Source: CAVXWV01 sp963695415 (lineage in GTDB: Bacteria; Chloroflexota; Anaerolineae; Anaerolineales; UBA4823). From it: a stretch of 64,000 nt of DNA. Each line of letters opens with the position of its first letter. Position 1 is the stretch's first letter. The notes under the pieces were generated by a model that saw only the letters and a program-made list of their open reading frames with translations, ran no database searches and was not told the origin of the DNA. Shown in pieces: positions 17,036 to 26,947 of the stretch. Position numbers and translations under genes: made by a program. Where the stretch lies: assembly GCA_963695415.1 (NCBI GenBank), contig CAVOGL010000024.1, forward strand, positions 1-64,000. Direction: 5' to 3'.

Positions 17036-18605
17036 AACGTCTCCGCCAGCCCGGTGCCAGATTCAACTTCTGCTGGTTTTCCTGATTACCTTCAGCCTGG
17101 CAGGCTGTTCTACCCAGGCAAGCACAACAGAAAGTATCTCAGCGCCTGCGAACACGCCTCTCCCGGCGGTTGAATCACCCTCCCCTGAACCTGCCTCCGC
17201 CTCTGCCCCCCCCGCCGCAATCACCCAGACGCCCACTTCTGCTGCTCCGCCAGATCAACTTCCGGTAGACCAGCTTACTCATTACAGGTTGGACGTGATC
17301 ATGGACTATGTCGATCATTCCATCTCCGTCCAGGAATTTATTTCATACACCAATCGTTCCTCTGTACCGCTGGACGAGATTCTCCTGATGGTGGAGCCAA
17401 ATGTCTATCCCGGGGTTTTCAAGTTAAGCAGCCTCACCTGGGGCTTGGGAAGGCAGGAGGATGATGCTTCCCTCGTACCGCTTGACTCTTTTTTGCTGGA
17501 AGGCAATTTCCTCACTGTGCAGCTCCCCCAACCCTTGAAACCTGGCGAAGGGCTGCAGTTGGGGCTGGAATACTCACTGTATCTGCCTTCACCTCAGCCT
17601 TCTCCGGATCTCCGCCCGGTACCGTTCGGCTACACGGCACGCCAGGCGAACCTGGTTGATTGGTACCCTTACATCCCACCATTTGAGCAGGAAAAGGGAT
17701 GGCTGGCGCACCCGCCATCTTTCTACGGCGAACACCAGGTGTATGAAACTTCAGACTTTGACGTGCTGCTGCGTTTCGATCCACACCGACCTGACCTGGT
17801 TGTTGCCGCCAGCGCTCCGGATGAGGGCGATGCATCGCAGCATCGTTTCCGCCTGGACTCAGCCCGTAATTTCGCCTTCTCAGTGAGTGACCAGTACCTG
17901 GTAAGTTCGCAAACTGTTCAAGGGGTCACCATCTTGAGTTATGCGCTCTCTTTTCACCAGGCAGCCGGTGAACACGCTCTGAAAACAACCGTCGAAGCCT
18001 TCACCTTATTCCAGGATTTACTGGCTCCCTACCCGCACCAAACGCTCTCCGTCGTTGAAGCGGACTTCCTGGATGGAATGGAATACGATGGTCTCTATTT
18101 CCTCAGCAACGGTTTTTACAATCTTTATTCTGGCTCCCAGGCCGACTATCTCACCGCCATCGCTGCCCACGAGACCGCCCACCAGTGGTGGTATGGTCTC
18201 GTAGGAAATGACCAGGCGCTTGAACCCTGGCTCGATGAGGCGCTGTGTACCTACAGTGAAATTCTATTTTATGAGACCTATTACCCTGAAGCCATAGAGT
18301 GGTGGTGGGTTTACCGCATCGATTATTATGCGCCTGCAGGCTGGGTAGACACAACCATCTATAACCCTGAAGCTTCCCCGACCCCTTATAACAGTTATCG
18401 CAGTGCCGTTTACCTGAACGGTGCGCATTTCCTCTCCGACCTGCGCACACTCATTGGGGATACTGCATTTTTTGCTTTTCTCAGGGCATACACATCAAAC
18501 CACATCGCCCAAATAACCACAGCGGTTGATTTTTTCGACACACTCGCATTATTTTCCAAAGAGGATCTCAGTGCGCTTCGCTCGAAGTATTTCAAGGCGC
18601 CATGA
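17007..18605 (+). CDS. M1-family metallopeptidase, lipoprotein
   Basis: The N-terminus has a hydrophobic stretch ending in the lipobox LAGC, so it should be a membrane-anchored lipoprotein facing outward. A Ser/Thr/Pro/Ala-rich linker spans roughly residues 35-85. The catalytic region shows HETAHQWWYG (HExxH zinc site) and the third zinc ligand Glu in WLDEALCTYSE 18 residues later, as in aminopeptidase N. The upstream exopeptidase motif GxMEN is replaced by DGMEYDGLYF, as in M1 relatives with relaxed function. The start may be ATG 17007 or, more likely, GTG 17022, both inside the chlD coding end. Coupling to the chelatase transcript is likely, but no functional link is apparent. Confidence 0.8.
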   Translation: MRLSGVKWAKTSPPARCQIQLLLVFLITFSLAGCSTQASTTESISAPANTPLPAVESPSPEPASASAPPAAITQTPTSAAPPDQLPVDQLTHYRLDVIMDYVDHSISVQEFISYTNRSSVPLDEILLMVEPNVYPGVFKLSSLTWGLGRQEDDASLVPLDSFLLEGNFLTVQLPQPLKPGEGLQLGLEYSLYLPSPQPSPDLRPVPFGYTARQANLVDWYPYIPPFEQEKGWLAHPPSFYGEHQVYETSDFDVLLRFDPHRPDLVVAASAPDEGDASQHRFRLDSARNFAFSVSDQYLVSSQTVQGVTILSYALSFHQAAGEHALKTTVEAFTLFQDLLAPYPHQTLSVVEADFLDGMEYDGLYFLSNGFYNLYSGSQADYLTAIAAHETAHQWWYGLVGNDQALEPWLDEALCTYSEILFYETYYPEAIEWWWVYRIDYYAPAGWVDTTIYNPEASPTPYNSYRSAVYLNGAHFLSDLRTLIGDTAFFAFLRAYTSNHIAQITTAVDFFDTLALFSKEDLSALRSKYFKAP

Positions 18606-19207
18606 TGTTTCAAGAGCAGGTTTTGTGCTGGTGGGGAATAATATATTTATCCATCAGTATAAATATATATATTTAGTAATCGTAGTAGGGGTTGTGGATA
18701 TGTGCAGAAATGCTGCAGAGCGTCCGTTGAGGGCTCCTCAGCACCTACACCTGGGCAGCAGTGCTGGCAAAAGCCTGCATGTATGGGTGCTGGGTTTCAG
18801 GCAGCTGTTCAATTTATCCACGCCCGGGTTGGGGATGTTATGTGTAGAAATATTATCCGTACCAACGATCTGAGAATATATGGGAACTGTCAACTGGAGC
18901 CCCCCATATGTGGGGGTATACAAGAATCCTGTTGCGTATAGGAATGGGATAGTTTTCCCCAATATTGATGCGTTATCCACAGTTTTTTACCAGTTATCCA
19001 CAGTTTTAAGGAGAATTACCACCAGAAACATGTTACTCATTACCCCCATATACAGACCTGAATGAACCATAGTACAGGTTTGTTTCCTGCAAATCCTTTA
19101 CATTGTGAATTGTGTAACGTTTTCACAATAAATGCATCTAAATCATTGGTAAGGGTAAATTGCTAATCAGCCCTTTGACCAATAATAAGAAAAATATTTG
19201 GAGGAAA
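18606..19207. other. oriC: Candidate replication origin (oriC)
   Basis: No gene is supported in about 600 bp. Two perfect DnaA boxes TTATCCACA lie at 18973-18981 and 18994-19002, the same way round and 21 bp apart (two helical turns). One-mismatch boxes are at 18814-18822 (TTATCCACG) and 18693-18701 (reverse strand, ATATCCACA); weaker ones include GTTTTCACA near 19118. An AT-rich stretch of TATA/ATAT runs at 18640-18680 and could be the unwinding element. CCCCCA-TATG-TGGGGG (18901-18916) and a related CCCCCATAT near 19043 are extra symmetric elements. Gene strands diverge around it and a parS site lies 8 kb away. dnaA itself is not in the window. Confidence 0.65.
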
Positions 19208-19609
19208 ATGAATATGGAAATGGTTATCGATTTTCCTGGTGGTGCCAGGGTTGACGCACATTTTGGCGCTTATACCGTAATGACAGATCAGCCCCCGGTA
19301 GGCGGCGGAGATGGTTCGGCACCAACACCTTTTGCGGTGTTCCTGTCATCCATCGGCACCTGTGCAGGCATCTATGTGCTTGGATTCTGCCGTTCACGCC
19401 AGCTGCCAACGGAAGGGATTCGCATTGTCCAGCGTGTTCATTCTGATCCGGGCACCGGGATGGTCTCGAAAATCGATCTGGATATCCAGGTACCGCCCAC
19501 ATTCCCACAAAAATACGTTTCTTCGCTGGTCCGCTCTGCTGAGCTTTGTGCAGTCAAGAAACACCTCGAAAAACCGCCGCAGTTCGAGATAACTACAAAC
19601 GTTAATTAA
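19208..19609 (+). CDS. OsmC-family protein
   Basis: ATG 19208 has GGAGG 7 nt upstream; the longer in-frame start at 19160 is not needed. The 133 residues show the OsmC fold order: antiparallel strands (MVIDFPGGARVDAHFGAYTV), the PVGGGDGSAPTPF loop, then FLSSIGTCAGIYVLGFC with the first conserved Cys on its helix, and SAELCAVKKHLEKPPQFEI with the second. The family reduces hydroperoxides or has unknown thiol chemistry. This one resembles the YhfA/redox branch rather than Ohr. It lies next to the origin region and runs convergent with glgC. Confidence 0.8.
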   Translation: MNMEMVIDFPGGARVDAHFGAYTVMTDQPPVGGGDGSAPTPFAVFLSSIGTCAGIYVLGFCRSRQLPTEGIRIVQRVHSDPGTGMVSKIDLDIQVPPTFPQKYVSSLVRSAELCAVKKHLEKPPQFEITTNVN

Positions 19610-19620
19610 TCAGGTTACGA

Positions 19621-20877
19621 TTATGGTCGGATGCTGGTGCCAGGGTGAAGGACAGTATTCTTGGGGATGACAATAATGCCGTCTTGCACCACCCAGTTGC
19701 TTTCCTCGTGATTACTGCCTTCCGGGAACGGCTCGATCGTCACACCAGCGCCCATGCGCACGTTTTTATCGATGATTGCCCCTTCGATCCTGCATCCGGG
19801 TCCAATTCCTAGCGGGATTCCGTTCGGAATTGGGTCATCCGGGCTGTCATAATAATCAGCACCCATTAAGATCGATTTTTTTATCACAACGTTTTCAGAG
19901 ATATGGCTGCGCAGCCCTACGATAGATCGGCTGATCTCAGCTGAGGCGATCCTGCAGCCCTCACCCATCAGGACGTTCGTCAGCGACGCTCCGAGTGTGA
20001 CAGAACCCGGCAGGAAGCGTGTGCGAGTGTAGATGGGCAGGTCGGGGTCGTAGAAATTAAAAGGTGCGTTATCGTCGGTCAGCATCAGGTTTGTCTCGTA
20101 AAATGAGCGGATCGTCCCGATATCGACCCAGAACCCGTCAAACGAATAACCGTAAACACGATGGCTTTGCAAAGCATTAGGGATGATTTGCTTCCCAAAA
20201 TCCTCGTAGCTTGTCTCTTCCAAGAGATCGATCAACGTCTCAATATTGAACAGGTATATGCCCATCGAGCCGATATAGGGTCTTTCGGGATCATCCCGGG
20301 AAGCGAATTTTTGCAGGGTTTCGGGATTGGAAGTCTTCTCGGCGAATGAAAGAATCCTGCCTTGCTGGTCACATTGCAGCAAGCCGAACCGCGAAGCGTC
20401 ATTTTTGTGTACAGGCTGTACTGCAATGGTGATGTCTGCATCACTTTCCCAATGGAAATTAGCCAGCCTGCCGTAATTCATGCGGTAGAGGTGGTCTCCA
20501 GACAGGATGAGCACATACCGGGCATTCGTATGACGGATTTCGAAAAGCTGCTTGCGCACGGCATCGGCAGTACCCTGGTACCAGGAACTGCTGTGAGGAG
20601 TCTGTTCCGCCGCCAGGATTTGCACCCAGCCGTTGTGGAAATCGTCGAAGGAATATGCCTGGGTGATGTGACGGTGCAGGGACACAGAATTATATTGTGT
20701 CAGCACGGCGATCCGGTTTAAGCCTGAGTTTATGCAGTTGCTGATGGGGATGTCGATCAGACGGTACTTTGCCGCGATGGGTACGGCAGGCTTGGAGCGT
20801 TCTTTGGTTAACGGATACAAGCGCCGTCCTGCCCCCCCTCCCAGGATCACAGCAAGAACATCGTTCAATGAGGGCAT
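19621..20877 (-). CDS. glgC: Glucose-1-phosphate adenylyltransferase
   Basis: It makes ADP-glucose for glycogen. The 418 residues have the nucleotide-binding signature ILGGGAGRRLYPLTKERSKPAVP, the glucose-phosphate loop YRLIDIPISNCINSG, WYQGTADAVRKQL, ILSGDHLYRMNYG and the C-terminal left-handed beta-helix (GCRIASAEISRSIVGLRSHI, KKSILMGADYYDSPDD). The layout resembles the cyanobacterial/plant-type enzyme. ATG 20877 follows GGAGG. No other glg gene is adjacent. It lies downstream of a tRNA gene and its terminator. Confidence 0.93.
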   Translation of the reverse strand: MPSLNDVLAVILGGGAGRRLYPLTKERSKPAVPIAAKYRLIDIPISNCINSGLNRIAVLTQYNSVSLHRHITQAYSFDDFHNGWVQILAAEQTPHSSSWYQGTADAVRKQLFEIRHTNARYVLILSGDHLYRMNYGRLANFHWESDADITIAVQPVHKNDASRFGLLQCDQQGRILSFAEKTSNPETLQKFASRDDPERPYIGSMGIYLFNIETLIDLLEETSYEDFGKQIIPNALQSHRVYGYSFDGFWVDIGTIRSFYETNLMLTDDNAPFNFYDPDLPIYTRTRFLPGSVTLGASLTNVLMGEGCRIASAEISRSIVGLRSHISENVVIKKSILMGADYYDSPDDPIPNGIPLGIGPGCRIEGAIIDKNVRMGAGVTIEPFPEGSNHEESNWVVQDGIIVIPKNTVLHPGTSIRP

Positions 20878-20894
20878 TGCGGTCCTCCGGGGTG

Positions 20895-20926
20895 AAAAAG
20901 TGCGCCCTCCTGGGTGAGAGGAGGGC
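20895..20926 (-). terminator. Terminator after tRNA-Leu
   Basis: On the minus strand GCCCTCC and GGAGGGC (20926-20920 and 20910-20904) form a 7-bp GC stem with a 9-base loop, followed by GCAC and TTTTT (20899-20895). It separates the tRNA from glgC. Confidence 0.75.
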
Positions 20927-20944
20927 TTGTGCTATAATCGCTTG

Positions 20945-21026
<82 letters not shown>

Positions 21027-21130
21027 TAGCAGTATTGACATTACGAATGAAGTATAACGAATGTTATCTTGATGGTCAAGGAAGGTGGATGCTTGCAGCC
21101 TGAGGAAAATTTGTATTGGGTTAGAAGGAT

Positions 21131-22201
21131 ATGCGTCTAGGCATTATTGGTCTTCCCCAATCCGGAAAAACGACAGTCTTCAACGCCCTTACTCGCGGTC
21201 ACATGCCGGTGACGGTCAGCGGAGGGCGTTTTGATGTCCATACTGCCGTAATCTCGGTGCCGGATATTCGCGTCGATACGCTTGCCAGTATTTTTAAACC
21301 CAAGAAAATCACCTATGCCAGGGTCACTTACGTGGACATCGCTGGTTTGGAGAACGGCTTGGGGAAATCCGGTTTTCCGGGACAATTATTGAACCATCTC
21401 TCACAATTAGATGGTTTCGTGCATATCGTGCGCTGCTTCGAGAGTGCCGTGGTCGCTCATCCCCAGGGGAGCGTCGACCCGGCAAGGGATTTTGCTGCCC
21501 TGGATAGCGAGTTTATCCTCAACGATCTGATCATGGTGGAGCGCAGGCTCGAGCGGCTTGTGGATGAGCAGAAAAAGAGTGCCGGCAAGGAAAATGCCCG
21601 CATTAAGGCTGAGGTTGCTCTCTTTGAAAAACTGCAGCAGGCGCTGATGCAGGAAACCAGTCTTCGGGATATCCAATTGCCGCCTGACGAGAAAAAGCTG
21701 CTCTACGGATTCGGTTTTCTTTCGCTCAAACCTGTGATGATCCTGTTTAACCTTTCCGATGGGCAGCAGCCTCCGGACATAAACTGCCCCTACCTCAACT
21801 GCTCGGTTGTTGGGCTGCAGGGCAAGCTGGAGATGGAGCTGGCGCAGCTTACTGCCGATGATGCCGAATTGTTCATGCTTGAATACCAGATCGAAGAACT
21901 TGGTCTCAACCGGGTCATTAACCTGTCATATGAGCTGCTGGGTTTACAGTCGTTTTTTACGGTCGGGGAGGATGAAGTGCGCGCATGGACTTTGAAGAAA
22001 GGCGCCACCACCTATGACGCTGCTGGTGCCATACACACCGATTTGCAAAAAGGGTTCATCCGCGCCGAGGTGGTCAGTTATGCGGACTTAATCGCCTCAG
22101 GGGGGTTGTCGGAAGCGCGCTCCAAAGGGAAACTTCGCCTTGAAGGGAAAGAATATCCCGTCACAGATGGGGACATAGTCCACATTCGCTTTAATCTTTA
22201 G
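21131..22201 (+). CDS. ychF: Redox-regulated ATPase YchF (Obg/OLA1 family)
   Basis: This TRAFAC P-loop protein binds ribosomes. The 356 residues have P-loop GLPQSGKTTV, switch region with YVDIAGLENGLGKSGFPG, LDGFVHIVRCF, a coiled arm (LNDLIMVERRLERLVDEQKK) and a C-terminal TGS-like domain (IHTDLQKGFIRAEVVSYADL, then LEGKEYPVTDGDIVHIRF). The YchF signature NVGKST is changed to QSGKTT, and the usual specificity motif is read as ILFNLSD, so nucleotide choice is uncertain. RBS AGAAGGAT precedes ATG 21131. It ends 1 bp before the methyltransferase. Confidence 0.88.
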   Translation: MRLGIIGLPQSGKTTVFNALTRGHMPVTVSGGRFDVHTAVISVPDIRVDTLASIFKPKKITYARVTYVDIAGLENGLGKSGFPGQLLNHLSQLDGFVHIVRCFESAVVAHPQGSVDPARDFAALDSEFILNDLIMVERRLERLVDEQKKSAGKENARIKAEVALFEKLQQALMQETSLRDIQLPPDEKKLLYGFGFLSLKPVMILFNLSDGQQPPDINCPYLNCSVVGLQGKLEMELAQLTADDAELFMLEYQIEELGLNRVINLSYELLGLQSFFTVGEDEVRAWTLKKGATTYDAAGAIHTDLQKGFIRAEVVSYADLIASGGLSEARSKGKLRLEGKEYPVTDGDIVHIRFNL

Positions 22202-22202
22202 A

Positions 22203-23318
22203 ATGGTACAGAAAAACCATATCTCAGAACTTCCTTTGAACCAGGTGATTTGTGGGGAAAATACCGCCACTCTGGAGGCGTTTCCCGGGGAGTCTATCGA
22301 TATGGTTTTTGCAGATCCTCCTTATAATCTCCAGCTGCGCCACGATCTCTGGCGTCCTAACCAGACTCGTGTTTCTGCGGTGGAAGATTCTTGGGACCAG
22401 TTTGCCGATTTTGACGCATACGATCAATTTACCCACGCCTGGCTTTCCGCCTGCCGCCGTGTGATGAAGCGCACAGCCACCTTGTGGGTAATCGGCAGTT
22501 ATCACAACATTTACCGGGTCGGAAAAATCTTGCAGGACCTGGATTTCTGGATACTGAACGAAATAAGCTGGGTCAAGAACAATCCTATGCCCAACTTTCG
22601 CGGAGTCCGCTTCACGAACGCCCACGAAACATTGATCTGGGTTCAAAAGGAGAAAGGGGCGCCATATACTTTCAATTACCAGGCGATGAAAACGGCGAAT
22701 GACGGTTTGCAAATGCGTAGTGACTGGTATCTGCCCATCTGCACGGGATCTGAGCGCCTCCGCTTGAATGGGGAGAAAGCACACTCCACACAGAAGCCAG
22801 AGGCGCTCCTTTACCGCGTGATTTAAGCCAGTACGGACCCGGGCGACGTTATTCTGGATCCCTTTTTTGGCACTGGCACAACGGGGGTCGTGGCGCGCAG
22901 GTTAAGCAGGCATTTCATTGGTATCGAACGCGATAAGGGTTATGTCAACCTTGCCCGGCAGCGTATAAATGCTGAAACCGAACCTGGCGTGGATAAAAAC
23001 GTGTTTATTACGCCTGACCCGAGAAAACGGCGTCGTCTGCCGTTTGGTATGCTATTGGAATACGGTTTGCTTTACCCGGGGCAGGAGCTTTACTTTACCC
23101 CTCAGCGCAGTCATATTGCCCAGGTTCAGGCTGATGGGGCATTGGTTTGCGATGGGCAGCGCGGCTCCATCCACCAGGTTGCCCGTCATATCCACCAGGC
23201 GCCCTGCAATGGGTGGGAGCTATGGTACTACCAGGATGGCGATTCACTTGTATCCATCAACACCCTCCGCCAGCAGTTGGACGAATTACTTTTGAATTCA
23301 GACAAGGACTATTATTAA
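22203..23318 (+). pseudogene. CcrM/HinfI-type adenine DNA methyltransferase, interrupted by in-frame TAA
   Basis: The protein follows the GANTC methyltransferase family closely: VDMVFADPPYNLQL (motif IV), VIGSYHNIYRVGKILQDL, WVKNNPMPNFRGVRFTNAHETLIW, HSTQKPEALLYRVI. An in-frame TAA sits at 22824-22826. Beyond it the same frame continues with DPGDVILDPFFGTGTTG (motif I, the SAM site in this beta-class order) and a CcrM-like C-terminal extension (LPFGMLLEYGLLYPGQ) ending at 23318. The usual residue at the stop would be Leu, so TTA to TAA is one base. Without motif I the short product should be inactive. If restored, the gene would be an orphan, probably cell-cycle or epigenetic methylase, since no restriction gene is adjacent. 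Confidence 0.85.
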
Positions 23319-23361
23319 TATTAATTAGTAATAAATCATAAATATTAACCTAGGAGAAACA

Positions 23362-25130
23362 ATGACAGGCATCTATTCACAATCGGCATGGACTCTGGAA
23401 GACCTTTTTACTTCACAAGACAGTCCGGAAATGCAGAAAGCATTTGAGCAGTTGGAAGCACAGACCACAGCTTTTGAAGCCAACCGGCAGAAATTATCCG
23501 ATCAGATGGACCCGGAAGATTTCCTGGAAATTATCCACCAGTACGAAGAGTTGTTCGATTTGCTCTACCGCGTGTATAGTTTTGCCAGCCTGAGTTTTGC
23601 CTCAGACACACAGGACCAGGACATCCTCACTTTCCACTCCCAGGTAGAACAGATACTCACGGGGTTGGAAAATCGAACCCTGTTCTTCGGGCTCTGGTGG
23701 AAAGATCTGGAGGCTGATGCTGCAGAACGCCTGCTGCAAATAACCGGCGATTACACTTACTGGCTTGAAGAAATGCGCCATTTTAAGCCTCACACGCTTT
23801 CCGAACCGGAAGAGAAGATCATCAATCTGAAAAACGTGACAGGCGCCAGCGCGTTTAATACGCTGTACGATTCTCTGACGAACCGCTATGCTTACAAAGT
23901 TATGGTTGACGGTGAAGAAAAGGAGGTCACGCGTGGTGAATTGATGGTGTATGTGCGCTCGCATGATCAGCAGCTGCGCGCAGCAGCATACCAGGAGCTT
24001 TACCGCGTCTACGCACAGGATGGGAACATCCTCGGTCAAATTTACCAGACTCTGGTGCGAGACTGGCGTAATGAACAGATCGATTTGCGCAGCTTTGGAT
24101 CCCCCATTTCGGTGCGCAACCTGCGCAACGATATCCCGGACGAAGTTGTCGAAACACTCCTTGCGGTCTGCCAGCGTAACGCCACTGTTTTCCAGCGCTT
24201 CTTCCAGTTAAAGCGCGGCTGATTGGGATGGAGAAGCTCCGTCGCTACGACATCTACGCTCCCGTAGCAAAGACAGAGAAGACATACGCATATGCTGACG
24301 CTGCGGAGATGGTTTTGGAATCGTTTTCAGCTTTCAATCCTGAGGTTGGCTCGCTGGCAAAGCGTTTGTTCGATGAAAACCACATTGACTCCGAGGTACG
24401 CAAAGGGAAACGAGGCGGCGCTTTTTGTTCCACCGTAACACCAGATCTCACCCCCTGGGTATTGGTCAATTACCAGAGCAAGCCGGACGATGTGGCTACC
24501 CTGGCACATGAATTGGGACACGCCATCCACTCTCTGCTGGCAGCGCACCACAGCCTGTTTACCCAGCATTCTTCGCTGCCATTAGCAGAGACTGCCTCAA
24601 CCTTTGGTGAGATGATGCTGGTCGACCGTTTGCTGGCAGAAGAGTCTGACCCGCTGGTCAGGCGTGACATGCTTTTCCGCCAGATCGATGATGCCTACGC
24701 AACTATTCAGCGCCAGGCGTATTTTGCATTATTTGAGCGCAAAGCTCACGAGCTGATCGTAAACGGTGCTTCTGTCGCTGAGTTATCTGACGCATACCTG
24801 GAAAATCTGCGCGATCAGTTTGGTGATAGTGTTGAGCTTGGGGATGAATTCCGTTGGGAATGGGTTTCCATCCCGCATATTTACCATGTGCCATTCTACG
24901 TGTACGCATATGCCTTTGGTCAATTATTGGTGCTTTCTCTTTACCAGCAGTACAAAGAGGAAGGAGAATCTTTCAAGCCTCGCTATTTAAAAATTCTTTC
25001 CGCAGGAGGATCGGAAGCCCCGGTGAAGATACTGAAGGATGCTGGTATCGACATTTACCAGGACTCTTTCTGGCAGGGTGGTTTTGACGTGATTGACAGG
25101 CTTGTTTCCGAGCTTGAAAAGATCGCTTGA
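23362..25130 (+). pseudogene. pepF: Oligoendopeptidase F (M3 family), frameshifted
   Basis: Two ORFs, 23362-24222 and 24228-25130, are the halves of one cytoplasmic zinc peptidase of about 590 residues. The first half carries the helical N-lobe (WTLEDLFTSQDSPEMQKAFE, FFGLWWKDLE). The second carries HELGHAIHSLLA (HExxH), the downstream Glu in PLAETASTFGEMM, and the family end GGSEAPVKILKDAGIDI. One missing base near 24206 (TTA AA-GCG) restores LKARLIGMEKLRRYDIYAPV across the gap. A good RBS (AGGAG) precedes ATG 23362. It is a conserved, usually intact gene, so a consensus error is plausible. Confidence 0.85.
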
Positions 25131-25244
25131 TGCGCGTGTTGTGCTGCCAGGAGTAATCATGCTGGTTCCAGGGGCACCTGACCGGAATACATAATATAAT
25201 AGTGGCATGTGCCCCTGAAGGATCAGCCTGGATTAGAGAGAGAC

Positions 25245-25898
25245 ATGTACATCGCCATTGAAGGTGTAATTGGTGTAGGAAAAACCACATTGGCAAGGTT
25301 GCTTCAAGATTGTTTTGAAGCCAATACACTGCTGGAAGTTTTTGAGGAGAATCCATTCCTTTCCGATTTCTACGAGGATAGGGAAAGATACGCTTTCCAA
25401 ACACAGATATTTTTCCTGTTAAGCCGCTACCACCAGCAGCGCCAGGTTGTAGCTGGCTGCCTGGACGAAGGCAAAAGCTTGATAGCAGATTACACTTTCG
25501 AAAAAGACGCTTTATTCGCCCAGATTAACCTGAAAGGCGATGAGCTGGATATGTACCATAATGTTCATGATGCCCTGGCGGAAAAAGTAATCCCTCCGGA
25601 CTTGATCGTGTATTTACGCGCTGAGACGGATGTTCTTATGCAGCGAATCGCTACGCGCGACCGCACTTACGAAAGGAACATGGATCGTGAATATATCAAT
25701 GCTCTCAATCAAGCATACGAATCCTTTTTTAACAATTCTCAGTCCCGCCGCTCGCCTGTTCTCGTGATCGATACGAATTATCTTAATTACATCCAGCACT
25801 CGGAAGATCTTCAACTTGTTGAAAACCGCATCCGCCAGACTCTGAAATTAACGCCCTTTCAAGCCGAATTATTTATGCCTGGAAAGAAAGAAGGATAG
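25245..25898 (+). CDS. Deoxynucleoside kinase (dAK/dGK type)
   Basis: It phosphorylates deoxynucleosides for salvage. From ATG 25245 it has 217 residues: P-loop AIEGVIGVGKTTLARLL, ENPFLSDFYEDRERYAFQTQ (substrate pocket), a DYTFEKDALFA motif in place of the DRS of other dNKs, and the lid RIATRDRTYERNMDREYI with several Arg. The upstream GTG 25209 is in frame but poorly conserved and has no ribosome site; GAGAG precedes ATG 25245. A TATAAT at 25195-25200 may be its -10. The next gene begins 10 bp later. Confidence 0.85.
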   Translation: MYIAIEGVIGVGKTTLARLLQDCFEANTLLEVFEENPFLSDFYEDRERYAFQTQIFFLLSRYHQQRQVVAGCLDEGKSLIADYTFEKDALFAQINLKGDELDMYHNVHDALAEKVIPPDLIVYLRAETDVLMQRIATRDRTYERNMDREYINALNQAYESFFNNSQSRRSPVLVIDTNYLNYIQHSEDLQLVENRIRQTLKLTPFQAELFMPGKKEG

Positions 25899-25908
25899 GA
25901 TTGTACCC

Positions 25909-26919
25909 ATGCGCATCACTCGTGAAGCGCTTCTGCGCGTAGCACAAGATACTGTAAACCAGCGTGTTCGCTCTGACCGTACCCTGATTGCTGCTTTTAT
26001 GTGCGGTTCGATGCTGGAGGAAGAATATCTCCTGGGAGAAACCACGGACCTGGATTTATATTATCTTCACTCAGAAAACGTCAGGATGGATCGAGAAGTA
26101 ATCCCCCTCACAGAGGATATCCATTTCGACATTGTCCATTCTTATCAACGCGATTATCGCCAGACCCGGCGCTTACGGTCACACCCATGGCTTGGACCCA
26201 CGATTAATAGCTGCCGCATACTCTATGACCCCCAGCATTTCATCGATTTTATCCAGGCAGGTGTGCGCGGGCAGTTTGATCACTCAGATTTTATCTGGAT
26301 ACGGGCGCACAGTTTCTTTGAGGATTCTCGCCGGATTTGGCTCGATTTACAGACAGCTCAAGCGCATTCACCCGCCGATCTGATCGACAGGTATTTTCTC
26401 GCTTTATTTTCCGCCGGCAATGCCGTCGCAAGCCTGACGGGCAGTCCTCTGACAGAACGCCGTTTCCTGGCGGAATACCAATTTCGCACCGAGAAAATCA
26501 ACCAACCCGGGCTGTATCCTGGCTTATTAGGCTTATTGGGAACCCCTCATCTTCGCCCGGACAATCTCCCATTGTGGTTAGAACAGTTTCGGGAGCTTTA
26601 CGATGCCATGATCGGTGACGATCTTCCTGTGCACCTGCACTCTGGGCGCAGGAATTACTACCTGAGCGCGTTACAGAGCTGGCTTGAAAGCTCTCAACCC
26701 GTTAATGCCCTTTGGCTTCTATTAAGCAAGTGGACGCAGTTAGCCGCGTTGGTGACGGAGGCATCACCCGGATACCAGCCATGGGTGCAGGCATTATCCA
26801 CTCTTGGTTTTATGAGCGATGATTTCGAAGAGCGTATCTCCGCATTGGATTCCTACCTGGACAGGGTTGACGAAGCACTTGAGCTTTGGGCACAGCAGCA
26901 CGGCGCCTCAATCCGTTAG
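25909..26919 (+). CDS. Nucleotidyltransferase-fold protein
   Basis: The 336-residue protein has a pol-beta-type nucleotidyltransferase motif near residues 31-48: AFMCGSMLEEEYLLGETTDLDLYYL (GS followed by D-x-D), with a possible third Asp at IHFDIVHSY. The rest is helical (FIWIRAHSFFEDSRRIWLDL; FLALFSAGNAVASLTGSPL), like nucleotidyltransferase plus helical domain enzymes of the aminoglycoside or tRNA-modifying sort. The substrate is unknown. It follows the deoxynucleoside kinase by 10 bp, so nucleotide metabolism or a shared stress role is possible. Confidence 0.6.
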   Translation: MRITREALLRVAQDTVNQRVRSDRTLIAAFMCGSMLEEEYLLGETTDLDLYYLHSENVRMDREVIPLTEDIHFDIVHSYQRDYRQTRRLRSHPWLGPTINSCRILYDPQHFIDFIQAGVRGQFDHSDFIWIRAHSFFEDSRRIWLDLQTAQAHSPADLIDRYFLALFSAGNAVASLTGSPLTERRFLAEYQFRTEKINQPGLYPGLLGLLGTPHLRPDNLPLWLEQFRELYDAMIGDDLPVHLHSGRRNYYLSALQSWLESSQPVNALWLLLSKWTQLAALVTEASPGYQPWVQALSTLGFMSDDFEERISALDSYLDRVDEALELWAQQHGASIR

Positions 26920-26947
26920 ACCGTCAGCTTCCCGATAGTCATTAATG

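Noticed and set aside
18702..19065. Short plus- and minus-strand ORFs in the origin region
   Set aside because: They overlap DnaA boxes in conflicting frames and show no protein-like pattern.
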